Shown here in pieces: positions 19,885 through 27,782 of a stretch of DNA of 27,782 nt; positions within the stretch are counted from its first letter, which is position 1; each line of letters opens with the position of its first letter. The DNA comes from Selaginella moellendorffii. Its lineage: Eukaryota; Streptophyta; Lycopodiopsida; Selaginellales; Selaginellaceae. A model generated the notes under the pieces. It was not told the origin of the DNA, ran no database searches, and saw only the letters and a program-made list of their open reading frames with translations. The translations under genes were made by a program, and so were the position numbers. Location: the NCBI RefSeq assembly GCF_000143415.4, contig NW_003314325.1, positions 622,462 through 650,243 on the forward strand, in the 5' to 3' direction.

Positions 19885-22800
19885 CACCACCTTTCATCAA
19901 AGCCACCACCAATTCCCGCAACTTCCGCGTCCCATGTCTCCTTTCTTTCACCGGACAATCAGGACTCAAGGCTTTGGCATTACTGGACTCGGGTGCAACT
20001 TCCTGCTTCATGGACACGGACTTTGCTGCCCGACATCACGGTCCTCTTTCTCCTACCATACGGGATTTGAGGGTTGAAGGCATCGGCGGGCATTTTGTGT
20101 CTCCATCTTCTGGACTTAGGGAAACGTTGCCCGTTCGAGTACACATCGGGTCCACTGTCACCGATATCGCCTTCAACATCATCAACAGCAAGTCCTCCTC
20201 TGTGGTGCTCGGTCTTCCTTGGTTCCAACTACATCAGCCTCAGATCTGTTGGAAGGAATTACAGCTCATCTCTCCCACGGCTTCCCCTGCTGTTCATCGA
20301 GTCCGAATCAGGAAAAGTTCCCTAAACTCAAATCGGGGTTCTGTTCCTGACTCTATAAAGTTTTCACCCTCTTCTTTTTCCTCTCTTCCACCTTACACTG
20401 GACCGTATTCTCGTCTCATCATTCCATTTAGTCGTACGCCTCCTCCTATCTCCACAATCACTATGAAAGAACTCCTTCATGAAGAACCTCTTTTTCTTTT
20501 TGCTTTGCATGTTTCTCCTGTCAGTCTTCCTGAGAAGTATCATGATTTTGGGGATGTGTTTGACAAGAAAAAAGCTAGTGTACTGCCTGTTCATCGGCCT
20601 TATGATTTTCCCATTGATTTACAGGAAGGAGCGTCACCTCCGTGGGGGCCTATCTATGGGTTATCCCTGTCCAAGCTTAAGGCCCTCAAAGAGTATGTGG
20701 ATGAGAACCTTGCCTCAGGCTACATTCAGCATTTGCAGTCCCCAGCTGGAGCACCTGTCTTCTTTGTCAAGAAGAAGGGTGGGAGCTTGCGGCTAGTCAT
20801 CGACTATCGAGGTTTGAACAAGGTGACTGTTCGGACCGTTATCCGCTGCCCCTGATCTCGGACCTGTTGGAACGCCTCGGCGGTGCCCGCTTCTTCACCA
20901 AGATCGACCTTCGTGGAGCATACAACCTGATCCGAATCCGGCCTGGTGATGAATGGAAGACTGCGTTCCGAACCTACTATGGCCACTTTGAGTACACTGT
21001 CATGCCATTTGGCTTGACAAATGCTCCAACAGTTTTCCAACACATGGCGAACGACGTCTTTCGGGAGTTTCTTGATCAGATGGTGATCGTCTATCTCGAT
21101 GACATCCTCATCTACTCAAAAACTCAGGAGGAGCATGACAAACATGTTCGCAAGGTGCTAGTGAAGCTGCGAGAACACGGCCTATACGCGAAGCTTGAGA
21201 AATGTTCCTTTGATCAGCAGTCTGTGGAGTTCCTTGGGTACATTGTCACTCCTGAGGGTATCACGATGGATCCTGCCAAAGTCAAGACTATTCTCGAATG
21301 GGAGCCTCCACAATCAATGTCGGACGTTCAGGTTTTCCTTGGCTTCGCCAACTTCTACCGCAAATTCATTGATCACTACTCTGACATTGTCCTTCCTCTC
21401 ACACATCTCACTCGCAAGGATGTTCCCTTCTCTTGGTCTGCTGCTGCCCAGCAGGCCTTTGACACACTCAAGGCAGCCTTCAGTTCTGCTCCTGTCTTGA
21501 TCCATGCTGATTCCTCACAACCTTTCTTCATCGAGGCTGACGCCTCCGACTTTGCCATTGGTGCTGTGCTGTCTCAACTTGGAGCGGATCACGAACTTCA
21601 TCCGGTCGCTTTCCATTCTCAGAAATTCCAGCCTGCGGAGATCAATTACGAAATCCACGACAAGGAGCTCCTTGCCATCGTGGATTCCTTTGGAGAGTGG
21701 CGCCGTTTCTTGGAGGGGGCGAGCCATCAAACAACAGTCTGGACGGATCACAAAAATCTCAAGTACTTTGCCACTTCCCGAGTTTTAAGCCGTCGTCAAG
21801 CAAGGTGGGCACAATTCTTGAGTCGGTTTGACTTTGTTATCAAGTACAGACCTGGAAAGTTTCAAGGCCTTCCTGATGCTCTTTCAAGGCGCTCCTATCT
21901 CAGTCTCAGGCCTAGTAATTCTGCCTTCGATCAACAGGATCAAGTTATCCTCGGTCCTGATCGGCTTCAAGTTATGGCAATTTCCCTGGCCCCTCAGGAC
22001 TCCTCCTTGATGGATGCAATCAGAAACGATCTTCAATCCGATGATCTCGCTAGCGACATTTTCCCCCATCTTCAGGCTGGACACCCAATGACTCCCGACT
22101 GCCGGCGATTTGACGAGTTCGAGTTCTTAGATGGCTTATTGTACCGTGGGGAGCAGCTTTACGTTCCTGAAGGTGATGCTCGAAGGTTGGTCCTGATGGC
22201 GTGCCACGATAGCCCGATTGCTGGTCACTTCGGCATTGCGAAAACCTATGAGCTAGTTGCACGGGACTTTTGGTGGCCTCACATGGACGACTACATCAAA
22301 GTTTTTGTTACCTCCTGTGACACTTGTTCCCGGAATAAGGTACCTCGCCACCTTCCTTCAGGTTTGCTTCGTTCCCTTCCGATCCCTTCAGGTCCTTGGG
22401 AATCCATCTCCATGGATTTCTTGAGTGATCTTCCGAGTTCTAGAGGCTTCAACAGCATTTTAGTCGTGGTGGATCGCTTCACAATGATGGCGCACTTCTT
22501 GCCATGTACCAAGGAGTTTTCGGGCGAGGACATGGCAAAACTGGTATTCAGGGAAATTTTCTGACTTCATGGGATTCCTACAGATGTGGTTTCGGATCGG
22601 GGGCCTCAGTTCATCTCTCATTTCTGGCAACAGTTTTTGCAGCTGCTTGGAGTGAAGGCCAACCTCTCTTCGGCATATCATCCTCAAACTGATGGGCAGT
22701 CCGAGTGAACGATTCAGACGTTGGAACAATTCTTGAGGTGCTTCATCAACTATCATCAGGATAACTAATTCGATATCCTTCCCCTTGCTGAGTTCTCCTA

Positions 22801-23581
22801 TAACAACTCTGTTCACTCCTCTCTTCGAGTTTCCCCCTTCTTTGCGAACTCTGGCCGAAATCCCCGATTCAATCTCTCACTTCCTTCTCCATCTGAATCC
22901 TCTCGTTCAAATCCCCGCTCTGAGGCATTTATCTCCAACCTCCAGGAAATCCACAACTCCATCTCCTTCCACCTCCATCATGCTCAGGAATTTCATAAAA
23001 CATTTGCCAATGTCCATCGTCAGGATTGTCCCCCTTACAATATCGGGGATAAAGTCTGGCTCCTCAGGCGAAATATCTCCACCACCAGGCCCTGTCCAAA
23101 ACTCAATTTCAAACACCTTGGTCCTTTCCCTATCACTACCATCATTAATCCTGTCACTTATCGCCTTGCACTTCCCTCCTCATATCAAATTCACCCTGTT
23201 TTTCACCGCTCTCTCCTTAAGCCTTATATTCCCAGTCCTATTCCAAATCGGGTCATTCCTCCGTCTCCACTAGTGCAGCTCGAGGATGGGTCTGAGTACG
23301 AGGTTCAGGACATCCTTGATTCCAAGATTTCACGGTCTAAACTCTACTATCTGGTGGACTAGAAGGGTTACGGACCTGAGGAACGCACTTGGGAACCTGC
23401 AGACAACCTGCTTCATTCTCCTGACCTTGTTCAGGACTTCCACCGCCGCTATCCTTCTCGTCCCAGTTCTCATTCTTTTTCTCCATCTCCCATCCCTCAC
23501 CGCTCATCTCATCCTCCTCTTCGTTTTCGTTCACATCCTCCTCTTCGTTTTCGTTCACATCCTCGTTCCACTCGTTCTTGA
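19807..23581 (+). pseudogene. pol: Chromovirus Pol (PR-RT-RNase H-integrase-chromodomain), disrupted
   Basis: Polyprotein that matures particles, copies RNA to DNA and integrates it. Order: protease with LLDSGATS (about 19985); RT with [18 protein letters not shown] and the catalytic YLDD (21092-21103); RNase H with IEADASDFAIGAVL; integrase with a zinc-binding H...H...CDTC segment, MDFLSDLPSS and DRGPQFIS; a GPF/Y-type block (HLGPFPI); and a chromodomain from about 23297 ([32 protein letters not shown]). Breaks: a one-base loss near 20835-20837 in RT shifts the frame, and in-frame stops lie at 22562, 22706, 22766 and 23360. The stops at 22562 and 22706 look like CGA to TGA changes, and that at 23360 sits where chromodomains have a tryptophan. 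The frame ends at 23581, 12 bp before the 3' LTR. Confidence 0.92.
23513..23560 (+). repeat. 24-bp tandem repeat in the pol C-terminal tail
   Basis: Two perfect 24-bp units (23513-23536, 23537-23560) encode a doubled PPLRFRSH in the basic tail after the chromodomain. Confidence 0.85.
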
Positions 23582-23592
23582 GGAGGGGGTGC
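23580..23592 (+). other. Polypurine tract of the chromovirus
   Basis: GAGGAGGGGG, overlapping the last pol stop, lies just before the 3' LTR (TGTCAGG at 23593), the expected place for plus-strand priming. Confidence 0.8.
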
Positions 23593-23953
23593 TGTCAGGA
23601 ATCCCCCAATTCTTGCCACATTCCTGACTCTCGCCGGATTCCTGACCTGCAGACCACATTCCTGACTCTCGAGACACTTTCCTATTCCTGACTCTCGAGA
23701 CACTTCCCGATTCCTGAGTCTCGAGCCACATTCCTGATGATGATGTGGCGCCTCCTCGACCTCAGCTATATTTAGGCCGTCCTCGATCCAAGAGTGGTGG
23801 AGCTTCATCAACCTATAGTACATATAGGTTAGCCTTGTTCCATTTCTCCACAATCTGAATCAACGCCAGTCTAAGGCCTTTTCTTTGTTTCCACTAGCTT
23901 TTCTCTTTGTCTTTTTGCATTTTCCAATCTTGATCTTGTCAGGGGTCTTGACA
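23593..23953 (+). repeat. 3' LTR (361 bp)
   Basis: Same ends as the 5' LTR (TGTCAGGAATCCCCC to GGGGTCTTGACA). It has one fewer 26-bp U3 repeat and a TATA region altered to ACATATAGG. Confidence 0.95.
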
Positions 23954-23958
23954 GCTGT
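23954..23958. repeat. Right target-site duplication of the chromovirus
   Basis: GCTGT follows the 3' LTR and matches 18365-18369. Confidence 0.9.
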
Positions 23959-25021
23959 AACATCAAGCACAATCCCCTTTGGCAGATAGAATAACTCCAA
24001 CAAGATTTACATGGCCGTGACCAAACAATGTCGATAACTAAGGAATGCTGGGTGAAGAACGTTAGAGTCAATCACATTTGGGATGATGTCTATAGATCTG
24101 TTATATCCTGGTAAAGCAAGAGTAGCACACTCGTCAGCTCATGTGGCATTATGTTAGTTCCCAATGTGGTATGGAGCATAGTAGTTCCAGAGTTAATTTG
24201 TAAATAAAGAAGTCACATACCTTTCGCTTCTACCCACTAATGCCTTTTGTGTCCACTGCCATACTTGAAAGAAGGCAGCCAAATGAAAACTCGACAAATC
24301 CATCATTGTTATCGGTGGATCCATGGTCTAGGTCAACTCACACCTTATGGGAAGATCGATTTCATATTTTTGGATCTTCCCAATGGGATGCCACCACCGC
24401 AGGGGGAATCAAGCATGTAGAGCTCCTGACTAGTAGCATCTAAAAGTTGCATGTAATCCCCAATGAGAATAACAATTTCCCTAACACTGGCCATTGAGGA
24501 TAGAGGGCAAACTTGAAAAACAATTATTAGAACTAAAAGTTGGAGATAAAATTCATGCTTACTAACCTATTTGTGCATAGTTGTAGATGAGATCTTTTCC
24601 AGGTCGTCGTCTGTAGCTGTAGGGAGGGATGGGAAGAATGTCTTAGTCCGCCGAGAAGACTAGTGGCTACTCTCTATTAAAAGAATGTTCGAAATCAAAG
24701 TCCTTACTCTCATGAAAGGCTTCACGATGGCCCCTTTGGGGGTTGCAAGGAGCAGGTACTAGAATCTCTTGTGTTGGAATCTCTTATACAATTTCCTCTA
24801 GTTCAACGGTATTTGGATTTGGCATCTCTTGAATGGTTTCCTGAGTGTGGGCTCCTGGGTTTATTTGTTGAACTTCAACAATGTCATTGTCACAATCAGA
24901 AAGAGCCTCTAGAAAATAAGAATATAACTCAAGGTTAATATTTCCTAATTAAGTGTTGAGTTTCAAGTGAACTTGGATGACATTCAAGGTAGAGATTCAA
25001 TTCGAAGTCCGATGTTGGCAT
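23959..25021. other. AT-rich stretch with minus-strand exon-like fragments
   Basis: No intact gene. On the minus strand, an open segment starting at a good acceptor (TTTTCTAG, exon from 24908) reads ALSDCDNDIVEVQQINPGA and reaches a TAA, then continues as protein-like sequence (EIPTQEILVPAPCN). Near 24.6 kb a segment reads RRRPGKDLIYNYAQI before a GTTAGT donor. These look like decayed exons of one older minus-strand transcription unit or DNA transposon gene. Confidence 0.3.
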
Positions 25022-25339
25022 TTACTCCACGAGTTCAGGGTACCATAGGCATAGCTCCCTCTCATGTGTACAAGGACAATAGAACTCTAGCTCATACATC
25101 CCAAGCTTCTTGCCTCTAGTCAGGAGCTTCTGCAAAACACCGGTTGTGTATACTGGTTCGTCGGGGCAATATTTTAAATATCTACAAAGTAAAACAAAAA
25201 TATAAATACCAATATATAAATGAGAATTGAGAAAATACCTGTAAACCATGCACCTCACAAGAAATGGTTGTCCTGGTTGGTTCTTGAACTCAGCTGAGCT
25301 CATCCCACCACGTGGAAGCCAACCATTCCCTAGTGTCAC
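25022..25339 (-). CDS. Unidentified two-exon gene fragment
   Basis: The minus strand is open across 25339-25239 and 25181-25022 around a 57-bp AT-rich intron with a good donor (TTTACAG|GTATTT) and acceptor (TTTTACTTTGTAG). The spliced reading gives PGQPFLVRCMVYR-YLKYCPD, then EPVYTTGVLQKLLTRGKKLG, and ends CLWYPELVE before TAA. The intron itself is also open in that frame, so retention is possible. I do not recognise the family. No clear start codon precedes it, so it is probably the 3' part of an older gene or transposon gene. Its setting among repeats favours a mobile-element or decayed origin. Confidence 0.4.
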   Translation of the reverse strand: MTLGNGWLPRGGMSSAEFKNQPGQPFLVRCMVYRYFLNSHLYIGIYIFVLLCRYLKYCPDEPVYTTGVLQKLLTRGKKLGMYELEFYCPCTHERELCLWYPELVE

Positions 25340-25910
25340 GAACGTGACTTTGGGTATCGAAAGTTACCTGTCAGCTAGTCCTTTTGGATATTCTTTCCTT
25401 ACTGCCACAATGGCAGGAGGTCGGTATTGCTGGACCCGTTATCAGTTTCCCACTTGAGCTAGTTGAGAAACTAGTCAATGACCGTGTACTTAGATCGGAT
25501 AAACATAAGGTAGGAACTCTATATGTTTCTTGCTAAGCATACTCGGCCTAGTTTGAGAAACTCCTATCATTAGCTTGCACTTGCTAGTATCAAGAACCCC
25601 CACGATATTGAGATTGGTCCCTCAATATCGCTAAATGATAGCTTACCGTGTCTACCAAACACCCTCGCTATCATGCCTTTTGTGTTGGTCTCATTTCGGT
25701 CCCAAATGCTATTTATGGAAAGTGTCCAGATTTGCTCATTTGGCATATCTACGGAATGTAGAGATTTTCTTGAACACAATGGTGTTCGTCCCGTGTCCAA
25801 ATTCGCAATCTAGGGACATTCCATATTTAGTAAGTTTTGAGCTTGTCCCAGAGACTAACTCCTGATACTAAGGGAGGCTTGGGGTGAAACCCCAAAGTGT
25901 GTGTTCCTCA
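25340..25910. other. Gene-free stretch with an inverted repeat
   Basis: No convincing ORF. A perfect 10-bp inverted repeat, CGATATTGAG (25603-25612) and CTCAATATCG (25621-25630) with an 8-nt loop, is present. The right end runs into a purine-rich tract. Confidence 0.4.
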
Positions 25911-25926
25911 GGGGGGGGGGGGGGGC
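25911..25926. repeat. G15 homopolymer, possible polypurine tract
   Basis: Fifteen consecutive G (25911-25925), then CTGTGGGGGG. Lies where a polypurine tract would be if an LTR starts at TG 25927. The length may not be reliably sequenced. Confidence 0.5.
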
Positions 25927-26394
25927 TGTGGGGGGTTCCAAATGTATAGTAGGGATAGTGGGTAGGTCGGGCATAGCCGACCAACCTGAGGCATAGTCTA
26001 GCTCCCGCTTGCGTGCCTGTCCTTGTTCTGCGTTTGGCTTGGGTCTAAGCCTAAGTTCCATTCCATGCTAGCTGGTGGAGTACCCATGTCCTCGCGTTAG
26101 GCCACCAGTATGCCGAAATAACGCTAGACTCCATTTGGCTTTGTTTTGTGTGTTGGTCCTGGCATTGGGATGCTGGTTGCTCCAAAACTGCTCCAAGTCG
26201 CTCCGGGCTCCTATCCCTTCGCTCCTTGGGCTATTTGCTCGGGAGTTGCTCCATGGCTCGGTTCCATCACTCCTTGGGCCCTTGGACACGTGGCATATGA
26301 CACGTGGCACAAAGAGGGTTTAGGTTCCGCTTCGTAGTGTTATCCTATGGTAAATCACCATAGGATAAAGGGTCAAAACCACGTGTGCTATAGT
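25927..26394 (+). repeat. Candidate LTR ending at a tRNA-Met-type primer site
   Basis: Begins TGTGGGGGG after the G tract and ends near GTGCTATAG, just before a primer-binding-like site. It carries two direct GACACGTGGCA repeats (26285-26295, 26299-26309), a third CACGTG at 26380-26385, and an 11-bp hairpin. No second copy exists in the window, so boundaries are tentative. Confidence 0.35.
26341..26367. repeat. 11-bp perfect inverted repeat (hairpin)
   Basis: TATCCTATGGT and ACCATAGGATA flank a 5-nt AAATC loop. Confidence 0.85.
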
Positions 26395-26406
26395 TGGTAT
26401 CGGAGC
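26395..26406 (+). other. Primer binding site-like sequence 1
   Basis: TGGTATCGGAGC matches the plant initiator-Met-tRNA primer site TGGTATCAGAGC at 11 of 12 bases. Eleven bases later GGTTCGATTCC (26417-26427) resembles a pol III B box or tRNA T arm. Confidence 0.55.
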
Positions 26407-26742
26407 AAATGGCACAGGTTCGATTCCCATTGATTAGTGGCTACTTAAAAATATAATATACCCTTGAGCAAGGTATATTCCTACCCCTAAATTTGAAATC
26501 GTATATATTGGATATCCATGCGTACGTCCTTTCTCTTGTATGGAGTATCCACGGACGAAGGTATCCACTATGGGACTACGGTAGGGGTGGATGACTAGTT
26601 GCCTCATATGGAATAGCTGATCTACACAATGGAAGGATTGGTGGATTCAGTGCGGAAATGGAGGTGTTGGTTCCCCTTGGCTCAGTAAGGGTTGATAGTC
26701 AATAGTCAATGAGGACATTGATATCTCTGAAGGGGGGGTGAG

Positions 26743-26904
26743 TGTAGCGCATGTGATAATGGGATGAAATTTGGATATACTGTCACCGTGGAACTTTGGA
26801 ACTTTGGGGGATAAATGGGGATAAAATAGCCACTAAGGGCTCTCTCATCAAACAATTGCCCCTTTTCCAGTTGGCTTAAGGGGAGAGAGATAAAGTGTGC
26901 TACA
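26743..26904 (+). repeat. Short LTR (162 bp) flanked by purine tract and primer site
   Basis: Ends form a perfect 6-bp inverted repeat, TGTAGC...GCTACA. To the left is a purine tract (GAAGGGGGGGTGAG, 26729-26742), and to the right a tRNA-Met-type primer site. Features of both a 3' and a 5' LTR therefore meet in one copy. No second copy is in the window. Confidence 0.5.
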
Positions 26905-26906
26905 TT

Positions 26907-26918
26907 TGGTATCAGAGA
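26907..26918 (+). other. Primer binding site-like sequence 2
   Basis: TGGTATCAGAGA matches the plant tRNA-Met primer site at 11 of 12 bases and lies two bases after the LTR end at 26904. Confidence 0.65.
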
Positions 26919-27782
26919 ATGAGTCTCAGCGAGTACTATTCAATGAGATTGGGCAACTAGTCTTGTTGTATACGCAGAGATGAAAATGATGATCCGAATG
27001 GGTACACGTTTGGGTGCAAAGACTTCGTGTTCGTTCCTTGGGTATGGATTTGGTTACTTTGTTGTACCATATTTTGTGAGCTTGAGTTTGGGTTCACAAG
27101 AGGGATTGAGTTGTTTCGTTCGCACGAGGTTGAGCTTGGACTTGTGAGTGAGGCACATTAGCAACTCAAAGTTACACTTTGAGTTAGCAGGATTAATGTT
27201 GGCCTATCAGTGGTTCTGTGAGTTGTTCCATGTACCATGGGTGAAAATAAACCTTCCCTAAGTTTGCTATGAGTGGCAAATAGGCTGATCCATAGCTGTA
27301 TAGCACAGCACTAGTGGATCCTTCCTAGGCATGATTACAAGTGGATCAATTAAGATTATAGGGATTAGTCTATTGGTTCAAGTAGTCATAGCCGTGCTCT
27401 CTCATAAACTTTTCTTCGATTGAACTGAAGGCAGTGCGAAAGCAAGCTTGAGGTTTGGTCAAAGATGAGACCGAAAAGAGAGTCATCGGGGACGGAGGAT
27501 CAGATACGTAAATCATTTTCTCTTCTTGGAGAAATGATTTGCAACGAGGTGTGACTCATTACTCGTGTTCACATTATGCAATCAAGAGTCTCTACCTTGA
27601 TGCATGTTGGAAATGATGGTCTTACAAATGGTGAATTGTGGGATGGATAGCGGTGAAGCACTAAACCATTTTGTCTAAGCTTGCTATTGGAAGACTTGGG
27701 TTGCAATGTTCCATTCCTTTCCGAGGAATCTTGCTATTGCTCCTTGAGTAGTTTGGTGTTAGATTAGTTTTGAGTTTGGTCA
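26919..27782. other. Non-coding interior of a retroelement, running off the window
   Basis: No ORF of note on either strand. A 9-bp inverted repeat AACTCAAAG/CTTTGAGTT (27163-27185) is the only local structure. Likely the leader or interior of a non-autonomous LTR element whose other LTR would lie beyond the window. Confidence 0.4.

Larger units (their letters stand above)
18370..23953 (+). mobile_element. Ty3/gypsy chromovirus, full-length but mutated
   Basis: A 5.58-kb element bounded by LTRs (TG...CA ends) and a 5-bp GCTGT target duplication. Order: LTR, self-complementary primer site, gag, protease, reverse transcriptase, RNase H, integrase, chromodomain, purine tract, LTR. The order RT-RH-IN plus a C-terminal chromodomain defines a chromovirus. 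The two LTRs differ by about 10 substitutions over 361 aligned bases (about 2.8 percent, mostly transitions) and a 26-bp indel, so the insertion is not very old. One frameshift in RT and four in-frame stops in the integrase region make this copy non-autonomous. No sign that any part serves the host. Confidence 0.95.

Noticed and set aside
26395-26430. A functional tRNA gene
   Set aside because: Only D-arm-like and T-arm-like pieces are present, with about 11 nt between them; no anticodon arm or acceptor stem can form.
25927-26904. The two right-end LTR-like segments as a pair from one element
   Set aside because: Lengths (about 465 and 162 bp) and sequences differ; only the last bases and the primer sites resemble each other.
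1-27782. CRISPR array, operon structure or bacterial origin
   Set aside because: Genes are spliced, individually spaced and of plant families; no regularly spaced repeats were seen.

Overview
The window is nuclear DNA from a land plant, most likely a lycophyte of the Selaginella moellendorffii type. The evidence is clearly spliced genes with very short introns (about 44-110 bp), plant-specific gene families (SPO11-2, POLTERGEIST-type PP2C, plant GABA-transporter-like AAAP carrier), close gene packing on the left, and a plant chromovirus-like retrotransposon on the right. Species identity is inference; no database search was possible.

The left half (about 0.2-14.25 kb) is gene-rich. In order it holds a SPO11-2 meiotic recombinase gene (+, 11 exons, two apparent GC-AG introns); a 4-coumarate:CoA ligase-like acyl-activating enzyme ending in the peroxisomal signal SKL (+, 6 exons); a small unrecognised ORF (+); a large POLTERGEIST/PLL-type PP2C phosphatase (-, 4 coding exons); a 2.7 kb stretch without a recognised gene, with promoter-like motifs and two possible orphan exons; a multiple inositol polyphosphate phosphatase (-, 11 exons, one GC-AG intron); and a GABA-transporter-like amino acid carrier (+, 7 exons) transcribed divergently from it.

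The right half (14.25-27.78 kb) is AT-rich and repeat-dominated. It contains a decayed LINE-type fragment (-), a nearly complete Ty3/gypsy chromodomain retrotransposon with 5-bp target duplications (18370-23953) lying inside older minus-strand exon-like sequence, and at the right end two LTR-like segments each followed by a plant initiator-Met-tRNA-type primer binding site.

The most interesting signals are in the chromovirus. Its expected primer binding site does not resemble the usual plant tRNA-Met site. It is instead a perfect 15-nt reverse complement of an LTR stretch lying about 30 nt downstream of a TATA box, exactly where the transcript should begin. This is the layout of a Tf1-type self-priming element. 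The gag/pol junction carries a textbook programmed -1 frameshift signal: heptamer GGGAAAC in gag phase, a 6-nt spacer, a perfect 11-bp stem, and a loop able to pair downstream as a pseudoknot. The copy itself is broken by one frameshift and four in-frame stops.
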